Positions 1 through 8,920 of a stretch of 53,440 nucleotides of DNA are shown here, one piece after another. Under the pieces are notes generated by a model. That model was given only the letters and a program-made list of their open reading frames with translations, did no database searches and was not told the origin of the DNA. A program made the position numbers and the translations under genes. The stretch's first letter is position 1. Every line of letters starts with the position of its first letter. Source of the DNA: an uncultured Lachnospiraceae bacterium (lineage in GTDB: Bacteria; Bacillota; Clostridia; Lachnospirales; Lachnospiraceae); NCBI GenBank assembly GCA_910578795.1, contig CAJTSD010000022.1, positions 3,506-56,945 on the forward strand, given 5' to 3'.

Positions 1-120
1 GCCTCGATTTCCTCCGGTTCTTCCGGTTCCGCCTCGATTTCCTCCGGTTCTTCCGGTTCCGCCTCGATTTCCTCCGGTTCTTCCGGCTCCGCCTCGATTT
101 CCTCCAGCTCTTGCGCTTCA
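1..120. repeat. 30-bp tandem repeat inside the TPR gene
   Basis: Three nearly identical 30-bp units lie at 1-30, 31-60 and 61-90, with a diverged fourth at 91-120. The array continues beyond the left edge. The units differ by single bases (ggttcc against ggctcc). On the minus strand each unit codes ten residues, EEIEAEPEEP. The 30-bp length keeps the frame, so gain or loss of units would only change the tail length. Confidence 0.95.
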
Positions 121-1457
121 ATTTTCTCTAGTTCTTCTGCTACCGTTCCACTATCTTCCTGCCCGCTCTCCTCCGGTTTGTCATTCTCCGAAGCCTCCTC
201 AACTTCAACGGCAATCTCATCCATGACCTCTGCTATCATAGCATCAACCGCTTTCTCCTCATCATACGGAGTCTGCCCTTCCGAATCGGACGTTTTCACA
301 TCATAATCCTTCCTGTTCACCTGCCCCTTTGCAATATTCCTCTCCTGAAGTTTTTGGGCAGCGGCAGCCTTAATCTGTGCAAATGCCGAGCTAATATTAA
401 ATGTGCTTACACTCTCCGCAGGATTTAAGGTTTCCGGCTCACTGTCTTCATTCTCTTCACGGTCGTCAGTTTCTTTACTGTCATCCTTCTCCTCATCCGG
501 TTTCTTATCCGCCCGGATTACAGAAGCCCAGCCATCATTATCAATATCAATCCCCAAAATTTTGTCAATCTCGTCGTCATCCATCGGCGCCTTATCCTCT
601 TTCGGTTCTTTCTCCACTTCTTCCTTCACTTCTTCTACAGGTGTTACTACGGGATGCTCCTCTCCCATTTTTTCCTTGATGACCGCTATATTTTCACTCA
701 ACCTCTGATACTGAATATTTTCCGTACCTAGATACTTAGCCACACACTCCCTGCCCTTTTCCATTGTTTCAAGCGCATTCGGATAGTCTTTATCCATATA
801 GTACAAGCTTCCAAGCGCCGATAACGCGGCACTGTAATGCGCATCATCGACCCCTATTTCCTCAAAGATGCGGATTGCCTCCTCCGCACGCGCCTTTGCC
901 TCATCATCCTGACCAAGTTCAATGCAGGTGTTTGCAAGATTTGCCTGTGTAACGGCAATCTCAAATGCCGTATTTTCCTTATGGCTTACAATTTCAAGCG
1001 CATTTTCAAGCTGCTCTTTTGCTGCGGCAAAATCTCCCATTTCCTGATATAACAGGCTTAAATTATTATAAAGTCCTGCAAAATACATGTCATCTTCTTT
1101 CAATCTTGCCACATAAATCGGACGTACCTTATTGTAAAGCTCCAAGGATTCCTGCAAATGACCTGCCGCACGCCGTGCGTTTGCAATATTCAAAAGCGTG
1201 GTCGCATACGGCATCGTTCCATCCAATCCCATTTCATCTAAAAGCGCCATCGCCTTATCGCCATACTCCACCGACTTGTCATACTGCCCCGTTTCTCTGT
1301 AAAATCCGATGCACTCATTATATAACGTGAGCATCACATCCTGTGCTCCCTCCGCACGCGCCTGCTCAATATTTTTTTCCAAAAACTGCGGCACTTCACT
1401 AATCCGCTCCTGTGTAAAAAGATTATCCAGTTCTGTCATCACTTGATTTAAGTTCAT
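1..1457 (-). CDS. TPR-repeat protein with acidic repeat tail (C-terminus outside window)
   Basis: The reading frame opens at ATG 1457 behind a GAGGGA ribosome binding site and stays open to the window edge, so the C-terminus is missing. The first roughly 270 residues are helical tetratricopeptide-type repeats: recurring pairs of helices with Ala/Gly/Tyr spacing such as LYNNLSLLYQEMGDFAAAKEQ and ALSALGSLYYMDKDYPNALE. A charged, low-complexity region rich in Glu, Asp and Lys follows. The last visible residues are tandem copies of EEIEAEPEEP coded by a 30-bp repeat. There is no signal peptide, so it is probably a cytoplasmic scaffold or adaptor. It is the last visible gene of the minus-strand run, 24 bp after a methyltransferase gene. 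TPR domains bind proteins; the partner cannot be told from sequence. Confidence 0.85.
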   Translation of the reverse strand, partial: MNLNQVMTELDNLFTQERISEVPQFLEKNIEQARAEGAQDVMLTLYNECIGFYRETGQYDKSVEYGDKAMALLDEMGLDGTMPYATTLLNIANARRAAGHLQESLELYNKVRPIYVARLKEDDMYFAGLYNNLSLLYQEMGDFAAAKEQLENALEIVSHKENTAFEIAVTQANLANTCIELGQDDEAKARAEEAIRIFEEIGVDDAHYSAALSALGSLYYMDKDYPNALETMEKGRECVAKYLGTENIQYQRLSENIAVIKEKMGEEHPVVTPVEEVKEEVEKEPKEDKAPMDDDEIDKILGIDIDNDGWASVIRADKKPDEEKDDSKETDDREENEDSEPETLNPAESVSTFNISSAFAQIKAAAAQKLQERNIAKGQVNRKDYDVKTSDSEGQTPYDEEKAVDAMIAEVMDEIAVEVEEASENDKPEESGQEDSGTVAEELEKIEAQELEEIEAEPEEPEEIEAEPEEPEEIEAEPEEPEEIE

Positions 1458-1481
1458 ATTAGTCCCTCGCTCTTTCTCCCT

Positions 1482-2306
1482 TTAAGATCTCTTTAAAATA
1501 TCAACTGTGTGCGCACCTGCACCAAGCAAATCCGCACGTTCACAGACAGACATCTGATACTGCACAAACAGTTCAAACTCCTCGTCCGATAACTGATTTA
1601 AAAACGGACGCATATAATTTGCCGCTCCGTCCGGCGATATCATTTGAATGCGCTCTAATCCCTGTGCCTGATTTAACGCATCAATATCCTCGATACGCAT
1701 ATAATCATACAACTCGTCAGGACTTGATATGGTCTTAAAATCCTCCGTAAAACGCCCCTGCTCCATACACTCCATGATGTGCCGTTCCTTAAACCCATAG
1801 GTAATGACACCATACTCATTCATGCAGTACGCCACAAGGATTACCCCGCCTTTTTTCGTCACACGCTTTGCCTCTTTCAACGCTTTACTTTTATCCTCAA
1901 ATCCAAACAAATGATACATCGGTCCAAACAAAAGCGTTACGTCAAAGCTTTCATCCCCCAGCTTCTTTAGATTCATGGCATTCCCCTGTATGGCATGAAC
2001 CGCGCTTGCCTTCTGCCTTAAAATACCGAGGTTATACCTGACTAACTCAACTGCCGTCACGTCGTACCCTTCATCCGCAAGCGCCACACTGTACCGCCCC
2101 GTACCTGCGCCGATATCCAAAATTTTTATCGCACTGTTTTTATTCTGATTGCCATTCAGGGCAGCCGCACCATCAAGCCTAGCGGCCGCCCTGTCAAGAT
2201 ATTTCCGTATATATTTCATTGAAACGCGGAACTCAACCTGTCCGTGCCGCGAGTTCAGCCGCTTTTCCTCATTAAATTTATTATAGTACTCTTCCAGCTT
2301 CGTCAT
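1482..2306 (-). CDS. Class I SAM-dependent methyltransferase
   Basis: This 274-residue protein has the Rossmann methyltransferase motif I (ILDIGAGTGRYSVALA, about residues 66-81), followed by VTAVELV for the acidic ribose-binding position and FDVTLLFGPMYHL for motif IV. The fold is that of the small-molecule methyltransferases of the Methyltransf_11/25 type. The substrate cannot be read from the sequence. ATG 2306 lies 3 bp after the stop of the membrane-protein gene; a GGAGG sits about 14 bases upstream, longer than usual spacing. It is co-directional with and close to the TPR gene. It is probably a house-keeping or tailoring methyltransferase and no link to the polysaccharide genes is evident. 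Confidence 0.88.
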   Translation of the reverse strand: MTKLEEYYNKFNEEKRLNSRHGQVEFRVSMKYIRKYLDRAAARLDGAAALNGNQNKNSAIKILDIGAGTGRYSVALADEGYDVTAVELVRYNLGILRQKASAVHAIQGNAMNLKKLGDESFDVTLLFGPMYHLFGFEDKSKALKEAKRVTKKGGVILVAYCMNEYGVITYGFKERHIMECMEQGRFTEDFKTISSPDELYDYMRIEDIDALNQAQGLERIQMISPDGAANYMRPFLNQLSDEEFELFVQYQMSVCERADLLGAGAHTVDILKRS

Positions 2307-2309
2307 GAG

Positions 2310-2957
2310 CTATATCAAAACCTCCAGTTTTTTTTGCACCCACGAAATAATCGGACCTAAGCAGAACGCGCATAAAACCGTCACAATACCGAAATTCCCA
2401 CCAAGTATTGTCCCCATAATCATAAAAGATACATCCCACAAAATCCGCACTGCCTTAAACGGAAGCTTCCTGACATGATTAGAAATGATAAACGGCAGTG
2501 CATCAAACGGAGCTGCGCCAAGCCCAGAACACATATACGCTCCCACGCCTATCATAAAAATAACCAATGCAGGCACCAAAAGCACATACCGTACAACTGT
2601 ACTGTCGAAAAAACCAATAGGCAGCGCTACAGACCAAAGCCATTTAAAGAAATCGGAAATATATCCTAGGCACAGCATATTTCCAAGGGTTCCAAAGCCA
2701 ATCATCCCAATATCATATTTGAGTACAAAGCAAAGCGTCACGAAATTAAACAGCAAAAGACACGTACCAAAACCAAATGGCAAAAAGCAGGCAAGTCCCT
2801 GTGCAAAGCAGGAGCATGCATCTGTTCCAAGATTGATATCACGCAAAATCGACAATCCGGCACCCATCATGGCAACACCGCCCATCATAAAAGCCACCCG
2901 TTTCAAAAACTTTGGCGGACGCGCAAACCATTTACGGTCTTTTTGTTTAAAATTCAT
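2310..2957 (-). CDS. YczE/YitT-like integral membrane protein
   Basis: This 215-residue protein has about five hydrophobic segments starting near residue 20. The pattern RVAFMMGGVAMMGAGLSIL, then a conserved polar NLGTDACSCFAQGL and a late GLGAAPFDALPFIIS, resembles the YczE/YyaS/YitT membrane families, in which a Gly-Thr/Ala-Pro-(F/W)-D motif is repeated in two halves. The function of these families is unsettled (transport or secretion support have been proposed). Its ATG lies inside the end of clpX with an 11-bp overlap, so the two are probably translationally coupled. Confidence 0.75.
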   Translation of the reverse strand: MNFKQKDRKWFARPPKFLKRVAFMMGGVAMMGAGLSILRDINLGTDACSCFAQGLACFLPFGFGTCLLLFNFVTLCFVLKYDIGMIGFGTLGNMLCLGYISDFFKWLWSVALPIGFFDSTVVRYVLLVPALVIFMIGVGAYMCSGLGAAPFDALPFIISNHVRKLPFKAVRILWDVSFMIMGTILGGNFGIVTVLCAFCLGPIISWVQKKLEVLI

Positions 2958-4548
2958 AGAAATTATGCTCCTCTACTTTGGTTTCTTCCGGCTCTATAAT
3001 GGTTTTTTCCTCTATCTGTTCCTTTTGCGCTCTTGCATGAACGTTTTCGGTACGGATCTCAATCACAGGACCGCCTGTACCATTGATATAGTCGCCGGTG
3101 ATTGTAACCTCTCCGATATTATCATCCTTTGGTATCTCATACATAATGTCAAGCATAAACTCCTCGATAATTGCACGCAGCGCCCTTGCTCCTGTGTCAC
3201 GCTCCTGTGCCTTCTTGGCAATCGCTATAAGCGCGCTGTCGTCAAAGTTCAGCTTTACCTCATCCAACTCCAAAAGCTTTTGGTACTGTTTTAAAATGGC
3301 ATTTTTCGGCTCTTTCAGTATTTTGATATAACTTTCTTCGGTCAAACCATCCATTGGACAGATAATCGGAAGACGACCAATAAACTCCGGTATCATCCCA
3401 AATTTCTTGATATCCTCAACGGTCACCTTTTTCAGTATATTTTCTTCTTTGTCAAAAGTATCCTTTAACTGCGCATTAAAACCAATCGACGACTGCTTGG
3501 TAAGCCTTTGTTTAATAATGTCTTCCAAATCCGGAAACGCACCGCCGCATATAAATAAAATATTTCTTGTATTGATTGTTGTAAGCGGAACCATCGCGTT
3601 CTTGCTGTTTGCGCCTACTGGCACTTCCACATCCGCACCTTCTAAAAGCTTCAGCATTCCCTGCTGAACGGACTCTCCGCTCACATCTCTTGATGTCGTA
3701 TTTTTTTTCTTGGCAATTTTATCGATTTCGTCAATAAAAACAATCCCCTGCTCTGCACGGTCCACATCATTATCCGCGGCAGCAAGCAGCTTGGAAATCA
3801 CAGACTCAATATCATCACCGATATAACCCGCCTCTGTAAGAGAAGTTGCATCCGCAATTGCCAGAGGCACATCCAGAAGTCTGGCAAGCGTCTTTACCAT
3901 ATAGGTCTTTCCGCATCCGGTGGGACCAAGCAGCAGAATATTGGATTTCTCGATTTCAATGTCATCCATTGTTCCTGTACTCACACGTTTATAATGATTA
4001 TAAACTGCTACAGATATTACTTTTTTTGCATAATCCTGTCCTACCACAAAATCATCAAGCTGTGCCTTTATTTTATGCGGTGCGGGAAGATCATGAATGT
4101 TGAAGACTGCCTCATCTTTGCTCTTTTCCTTTGCTTTTTTCTTTTTCAGCTTCTGACGGTTTGGAATCCCTCCGTCTCCCTGAAGATCCGCAAGATTTAC
4201 AAAGCTTATGTTCGGAAAACGTTTCTTACCGTTTTTTCCATCATTATTCTCCTTATCAGAACCTGTGTTTGCATAATTTAACATGCCCTGATAATCAAAC
4301 TGACTGACTGTATCCATCGTCTTATGCATACAGTCAGAGCAGACGGAGATATGATTCGGAAGCTTAAACATCCTTCCCGTTTTACTCTCAGGACGCCTGC
4401 AGATAAAGCATACATCCTCGTAGTCACTCTCCCGGTCCTCCTCGTAGTCTTCCCCATCATCCCGGTCACTTCCGCCTTCGCTCATATCAAGCATTTCCAT
4501 GTCTAAATCATCTAAATCTTCAAAATCCAAATCATCTTTCTTTGCCAT
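2947..4548 (-). CDS. clpX: Divergent ClpX-type AAA+ unfoldase
   Basis: This 533-residue protein is about 100 residues longer than typical ClpX. It has an acidic Asp/Glu-rich N-terminus (1-45), then a C4 zinc finger with Cys47, Cys50, Cys70 and Cys73, a Lys-rich linker (about 100-145), and the AAA+ core. Walker A is GPTGCGKT (208-215), the pore loop is GYIG (241-244), Walker B is VFIDEID (270-276), and sensor II is GAR (453-455). The ClpP-docking IGF tripeptide is present (355-357), so it should be able to dock on ClpP. The usual RKH pore loop of ClpX is not there; that segment reads VPVGANSKNAMVPL (309-322). The tail is Glu-rich. GGGAGG lies 5 bases before the ATG. It sits directly after an HtrA-type protease gene. 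It may be a second, specialised ClpX rather than the house-keeping copy. Confidence 0.9.
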   Translation of the reverse strand: MAKKDDLDFEDLDDLDMEMLDMSEGGSDRDDGEDYEEDRESDYEDVCFICRRPESKTGRMFKLPNHISVCSDCMHKTMDTVSQFDYQGMLNYANTGSDKENNDGKNGKKRFPNISFVNLADLQGDGGIPNRQKLKKKKAKEKSKDEAVFNIHDLPAPHKIKAQLDDFVVGQDYAKKVISVAVYNHYKRVSTGTMDDIEIEKSNILLLGPTGCGKTYMVKTLARLLDVPLAIADATSLTEAGYIGDDIESVISKLLAAADNDVDRAEQGIVFIDEIDKIAKKKNTTSRDVSGESVQQGMLKLLEGADVEVPVGANSKNAMVPLTTINTRNILFICGGAFPDLEDIIKQRLTKQSSIGFNAQLKDTFDKEENILKKVTVEDIKKFGMIPEFIGRLPIICPMDGLTEESYIKILKEPKNAILKQYQKLLELDEVKLNFDDSALIAIAKKAQERDTGARALRAIIEEFMLDIMYEIPKDDNIGEVTITGDYINGTGGPVIEIRTENVHARAQKEQIEEKTIIEPEETKVEEHNFYEF

Positions 4549-4558
4549 CGCTTCCTCC

Positions 4559-6037
4559 CTAATCCTGCTTTAATCCGAATGTCACTTCCACCGCCATCTT
4601 TTCGTAGCTCCCGTCTTTCATGCGCATTAGTGTAATTTCCGCCTTGGTATCCGCTGCGTAATACTCCAAAATGCTCTGAACCTTTGACATTGAAGTAACC
4701 TTCTCATTATCAATCGCGATGATGATATCACCCTTCTTAATGCCTGCTTTTGCGGCAGCCGTGCCTTCCAAAACGCTAGACACATAAACGCCCTCCGGCA
4801 TTTCATAATTCATTACCGCCTCTTCGGAAACATCTATTCCTGATATTCCTAAAAAAGCCCTCTTGTCAGAATCAACCTTTCTCTTTGTTTCCTGCTTCAT
4901 AAGCTCATCCACAATTGGTCTTGCCATATTAATCGGAATGGCATAACCCATTCCCTCTATTGCATAATCAGCTATCTTGCTTGAATTGATTCCCACGACC
5001 TCACCGTTGATATTCAGAAGCGCACCGCCCGAGTTTCCGGGATTAATTGCTGCATCTGTCTGAATCAGACTGCTTAATTTGATTTCCTCATCATCCTCAA
5101 AAATGTTGCAGTTTAACGCGCTAATCACACCTGTTGTCACCGACTGTCCATAACCAAGGGAATTTCCGATTGCAATGGAAGGTTCACCCACTTCGAGCGC
5201 ATCCGAATCCCCCAATGCCGCAATTGCGATCTTTTCCAAGGCAGCTGCCGGAACATCCTCCAGCAATACGCTTATCACTGCTAAATCTTCATTCGGCGCA
5301 ACTCCCTTCGCATACGCCACGACTTCCGTGTCATCAACAAACTTTACATACAAATCATTTGCTTCCTCCACAACATGATAATTGGTGAGAATCAGCAGTT
5401 CCTCATCATTTTGGGAAATAATGATACCTGAGCCGTTTGCCTCCTCGTCATATTCCTCATCATACCAGTAATCATACGCCGTATACTCATTTGTAATCGC
5501 TACCACGCAAGGCATCGCCGCTTTCACAACCTCTGTCACATCCGTTACAACTGCTTTTGCGGTATCAGCCTGTTGTACCGTCTGCACACTTTCTATTTGT
5601 ACACCGCTCTTTTGTTCTTCCAGTGTCTGCGGTTCTTTTGTTTCATCTTCCCGGTCTTCTTCCGTCTGCGTTTCCTTTGTTTCATCTTCCTGCGTTTTTT
5701 TCTCTTCTGTTTCCGTTGTTTCGGGCACCGCATCTTTCTCATCCGCTTGTTCCTCGCCCTGCCCAAACCTTGGCTGTTGTTCTATCGTATCGGAGTAATC
5801 CATATCCCATTCATCCGTTTCATACTCGATTTCAATTTCCACTCCGTCAATCCACGCAGGAAGGGATTCATCTTCTCTTTGTGCAAAAAAGCCCAATGAT
5901 CTGCCATAAAAAGCATTGTCAAATATCCCTGCATAAATATACAATACAGTCACAGAATAGAGCGCTGCGAACATGGTGCATCCCGCAATAACCAGTATAT
6001 TTTTAAGAACCGACGGTTTCTTTTTGTTGTTTCTCAT
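4559..6037 (-). CDS. HtrA/DegP-type membrane-anchored serine protease with PDZ domain
   Basis: The start is set at ATG 6037, preceded by AAGGAGAG at good spacing; the open frame upstream lacks a credible start. The 492-residue product has one membrane anchor (about 11-37) behind a Lys-rich cytoplasmic end. An extracytoplasmic linker rich in Glu and Thr follows (about 60-160). The trypsin-like domain has the catalytic triad His221 (LTNYHVV), Asp251 (NEDLAVI) and Ser336 (NPGNSGGAL). One PDZ domain fills about 385-490 (GIKKGDIIIAIDNEKV). The family degrades misfolded extracytoplasmic proteins. It lies 10 bp upstream of clpX and 46 bp after glmS, with a hairpin in between. Confidence 0.92.
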   Translation of the reverse strand: MRNNKKKPSVLKNILVIAGCTMFAALYSVTVLYIYAGIFDNAFYGRSLGFFAQREDESLPAWIDGVEIEIEYETDEWDMDYSDTIEQQPRFGQGEEQADEKDAVPETTETEEKKTQEDETKETQTEEDREDETKEPQTLEEQKSGVQIESVQTVQQADTAKAVVTDVTEVVKAAMPCVVAITNEYTAYDYWYDEEYDEEANGSGIIISQNDEELLILTNYHVVEEANDLYVKFVDDTEVVAYAKGVAPNEDLAVISVLLEDVPAAALEKIAIAALGDSDALEVGEPSIAIGNSLGYGQSVTTGVISALNCNIFEDDEEIKLSSLIQTDAAINPGNSGGALLNINGEVVGINSSKIADYAIEGMGYAIPINMARPIVDELMKQETKRKVDSDKRAFLGISGIDVSEEAVMNYEMPEGVYVSSVLEGTAAAKAGIKKGDIIIAIDNEKVTSMSKVQSILEYYAADTKAEITLMRMKDGSYEKMAVEVTFGLKQD

Positions 6038-6056
6038 ATTGTTTCTCTCCTTATCA

Positions 6057-6075
6057 GGAAACCAAAAAGGTTTCC
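6057..6075 (-). terminator. Short hairpin between glmS and the HtrA-type gene
   Basis: GGAAACC and GGTTTCC form a 7-bp perfect stem around a five-base loop. No T-run follows on the minus strand, so it is at most a weak terminator or an mRNA-stability hairpin just upstream of the protease ribosome binding site. Confidence 0.35.
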
Positions 6076-6083
6076 CATGCAGC

Positions 6084-7910
6084 CTATTCAACAGTAACCG
6101 ACTTTGCCAGATTTCTCGGCTTATCAACATCACAGCCCTTTCCGACTGCAACATAATATCCAAACAGCTGCAACGGTATGATTGCCAGTGAATTGGTAAA
6201 GTACGGATTTGTCCGCGGGATATAAATACAATAATCCGCTGCCTTCTCAATATCCGTATTTCCCTCATTTGTCACAGCAAGCACAAACGCGCCTCTTGCC
6301 TTTACTTCTACCATATTGCTCAGTGTTTTTTGGAACAGTGTATCCTGTGTCGCCACTGCCGCAACAAGTGTTCCTTCCTCAATCAGCGAAATCGTGCCAT
6401 GTTTCAGCTCTCCTGCCGCATATGCCTCCGAATGAATGTACGAAATCTCCTTTAACTTGAGTGAACCCTCCATAGATATTGCATAGTCAATCCCGCGTCC
6501 GATAAAGAATACATCCTTTGCACCGATATAACGATTTGCAAAACGCTGAATGCGCTGTTTATTTGCAAGAAGACGCTCAATCTGTCCCGGAAGACGCTTT
6601 AAATCCTTAAGCATGGAACGGAACTCGTCTTCTCCAAGATTTCCGCGCACCTTTGCAAACTTCATTGCAAGCAGATAAAGCGCAATCAACTGTGCACTGT
6701 ACGCTTTCGTTGTGGCAACCGCAATTTCAGGTCCTGCCCATGTATACATGACGTTGTCCGCCTCTCTTGCAATGGAACTTCCTACCACGTTGACAATGCC
6801 GAGCACCTTATGTCCAAGCTTTTGGGACTCCCTAAGCGCCGCGAGTGAATCCGCTGTTTCACCCGACTGGCTGATTATGATAACCATTGTGCCTTCCTCC
6901 AAAATCGGATTTCGATATCGAAATTCACTCGCCACATCCACCTCAACCGGAATGCGGGCAATTCCCTCAAGCACATATTTTGCCGTCACGCCTACATGAT
7001 ATGCCGAACCGCACGCCACAATAAAAATCTTGCGAATTGCACTAACTTCTTCGTCACTCATGCCAAGTTCCTCAATTACAATATCATTGTCCTTAATGCG
7101 CGGCATCAATGTATCCGTCACCGTCTTAGGCTGCTCATACATTTCTTTTAGCATAAAATGCTCATATCCGCCCTTCTCCGCAGCATTAGCATCCCAGTCA
7201 ATCGTAACAGGCTCTTTTGTAAGCTCCTCCTCATCTACCGTGTAAAAATGCATATGATCCGCACGCAAGCGCACGACCTCTTGATTTTCTATAAAATAAA
7301 CCTTTCTTGTATACTTTAGGATTGCAGGAACATCCGACGCAATAAAACATCCATCCTCATTTTGTCCCACAATCAGCGGACTGTCCTTGCGCACCGCAAA
7401 AATCTGATCAGGGTGCTCCGCAAAAATAATGCCGAGCGCATAAGACCCCTGTACGCGGTGCATAACCTTTGTAATTGCCTCAAGCGGATTTCCCTTATAA
7501 TAATAGTCGATTAAATGTGCCAGTACTTCCGTATCTGTATCAGAAACAAACTGATATCCTTTTGACACCAGCTTTTCCCGCAAAGGCAGGTAATTTTCAA
7601 TAATACCATTGTGTACAACGGCAATCGTTTCCTCATGATTGTAGTGGGGATGCGCATTCTCGTTGCTCGGCGCACCGTGCGTTGCCCATCTGGTATGACC
7701 GATTCCGACCATACCAGGCATTGTTGCCCCGCCGTGCGTCAGCTCCTCCAACACCTTTAGGCGCCCAACCGACTTACAAATCTCTATCTTTTCCCCATCA
7801 AAAACAGCCATTCCTGCCGAGTCATAACCTCTGTATTCCAGCTTCGAAAGTCCCTCCAGTATCATGGGCGCCGCCTGATGGTTTCCGATATATCCTACAA
7901 TTCCACACAT
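6084..7910 (-). CDS. glmS: Glutamine--fructose-6-phosphate aminotransferase (isomerizing)
   Basis: This 608-residue enzyme makes glucosamine-6-phosphate from fructose-6-phosphate and glutamine, the entry step to UDP-GlcNAc for peptidoglycan and wall glycans. The start is ATG 7910 behind AGGAGG, giving the canonical N-terminus MCGIVGYIG in which Cys2 becomes the N-terminal nucleophile of the glutaminase domain. HTRWATHG and the HNGIIENY stretch follow. Two SIS sugar-isomerase domains follow from about residue 285 (ACGSAYHVG; SQSGETADSL; GRGIDYAISMEGSLKLKEISY), and the C-terminus PRNLAKSVTVE is typical. It lies 16 bp after a glycosyltransferase gene, leaving no room for a glmS ribozyme leader. 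Confidence 0.97.
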   Translation of the reverse strand: MCGIVGYIGNHQAAPMILEGLSKLEYRGYDSAGMAVFDGEKIEICKSVGRLKVLEELTHGGATMPGMVGIGHTRWATHGAPSNENAHPHYNHEETIAVVHNGIIENYLPLREKLVSKGYQFVSDTDTEVLAHLIDYYYKGNPLEAITKVMHRVQGSYALGIIFAEHPDQIFAVRKDSPLIVGQNEDGCFIASDVPAILKYTRKVYFIENQEVVRLRADHMHFYTVDEEELTKEPVTIDWDANAAEKGGYEHFMLKEMYEQPKTVTDTLMPRIKDNDIVIEELGMSDEEVSAIRKIFIVACGSAYHVGVTAKYVLEGIARIPVEVDVASEFRYRNPILEEGTMVIIISQSGETADSLAALRESQKLGHKVLGIVNVVGSSIAREADNVMYTWAGPEIAVATTKAYSAQLIALYLLAMKFAKVRGNLGEDEFRSMLKDLKRLPGQIERLLANKQRIQRFANRYIGAKDVFFIGRGIDYAISMEGSLKLKEISYIHSEAYAAGELKHGTISLIEEGTLVAAVATQDTLFQKTLSNMVEVKARGAFVLAVTNEGNTDIEKAADYCIYIPRTNPYFTNSLAIIPLQLFGYYVAVGKGCDVDKPRNLAKSVTVE

Positions 7911-7926
7911 TTTAATATTCCTCCTG

Positions 7927-8859
7927 TTATTTCCAATAATCTCTATTTGAGCTGCACCACCGCACCACTTTTGCCGGTAAATACCGGTACGCCTTTCCAA
8001 GCCTGTAGCCTGACAGCTTAAAGGCGCTTGACGCAAAAAGATACGGTATCAGTCTTTTGTTTTTCGTGTTCCAAAGATATCTGACTGTGTCTGCCACAAG
8101 ACGGGAACCTTCACTTTCCGATGAGATTCCCTCAAACACCTCAGGGTGGTCTGTCTGCGACACGCCCAAATCAAAATTTCTCCGAAACTGCTGCATGCAG
8201 GTAAAATTATGGGAATGAATCACTTTTGCATCTGCTGCATAAGCAATTTTCTTCCCCGCTTTCACCGCATGTCCTGCGTATATCATGTCTTCATTAAAAA
8301 TCGCACGTTTTTCAAATCCCCCAAGTGAATCATAAATCTTCCGGTTATATGCCGCACATACATTCGAGCAGAAAAATGTCTTAATTCCAAGCCGTTTGAT
8401 ATCCGCCGCTGATTTAATGCATGCCTCATCCGGATAATTAAACGTTCTCGTAAACCGCTCAATTTTACGGCAGTCAGGACGCGCAAGCTGCTTTGCATAA
8501 GCGGCTGCAATATCCTCCCCGCTTGTCAGTGCATGAACCAGCTCCTGTATCAGGTCTGTATCCGCGGGCATTGCATCATGTGTCATACACACAAAAATGT
8601 CTGCCTTGGAATAGCCGACGGCTCTTCTGCGCGTTCCAGCATGGTCAAATTCCCTTTTAGAAAGGTGGTGTACCTCAATATTATGATACAACTTCAAAAT
8701 TTTCGTACCTTGAAAAAGTCTTGCAAAATATTTCTCTTCTGTATTCATTATTATGATTTTATGAATCGGATATGTCTGCGCCTCAAGCAGCTCAACCAAA
8801 TCAAATAATTCCCTTGTCGGCTTATAGGTCGGCAGTATGATGTCTACACTGTATTGCAT
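7927..8859 (-). CDS. GT2 glycosyltransferase, rhamnosyltransferase-like
   Basis: This 310-residue GT-A enzyme begins with the GT2 nucleotide-sugar motif (VDIILPTYKP, 5-14) and has a metal-site equivalent at CMTHDAMPAD (about 91-100). FDHAGTRR (about 72-79) and the late FNEDMIYAGHAVKAG are typical of RfbF/RgpB-type rhamnosyltransferases, so dTDP-rhamnose is a reasonable donor. AGGAGAG lies 4 bases before ATG 8859. The gene is between the LCP gene and glmS. Donor and linkage remain inferred. Confidence 0.82.
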   Translation of the reverse strand: MQYSVDIILPTYKPTRELFDLVELLEAQTYPIHKIIIMNTEEKYFARLFQGTKILKLYHNIEVHHLSKREFDHAGTRRRAVGYSKADIFVCMTHDAMPADTDLIQELVHALTSGEDIAAAYAKQLARPDCRKIERFTRTFNYPDEACIKSAADIKRLGIKTFFCSNVCAAYNRKIYDSLGGFEKRAIFNEDMIYAGHAVKAGKKIAYAADAKVIHSHNFTCMQQFRRNFDLGVSQTDHPEVFEGISSESEGSRLVADTVRYLWNTKNKRLIPYLFASSAFKLSGYRLGKAYRYLPAKVVRWCSSNRDYWK

Positions 8860-8882
8860 TACACTCTCCTAAAATAATGCCT

Positions 8883-8909
8883 AAAAGGGGGCCTTATTCT
8901 GGTCCCCTT
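8883..8909 (-). terminator. Hairpin downstream of the LCP gene, possible weak terminator
   Basis: On the minus strand AAGGGG and CCCCTT pair, with two more inner G-C pairs across one mismatch, a seven-base loop (AGAATAA), and a short TTTT after the stem. It follows the LCP stop by about 12 bp and precedes the next gene. The short T-run suggests partial read-through. Confidence 0.45.
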
Positions 8910-8920
8910 ACCGGCGTTCT

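Noticed and set aside
1..120. The left-edge 30-bp repeats as a CRISPR array
   Set aside because: The units are directly joined without spacers and are in frame within a coding sequence.
401..1330. Several plus-strand open frames opposite the TPR gene
   Set aside because: They lie antisense to a well-supported minus-strand gene, lack ribosome sites and have low-complexity or His/Pro/Ser-rich composition typical of shadow frames.
6038..6268. The N-terminal extension of the HtrA-type frame upstream of 6037
   Set aside because: It overlaps the end of glmS, has no ribosome site, and the membrane anchor with a good site begins at 6037.
7911..7926. A glmS ribozyme/riboswitch upstream of glmS
   Set aside because: Only 16 bp separate glmS from the preceding gene, and no ribozyme core is seen there or in the end of that gene.
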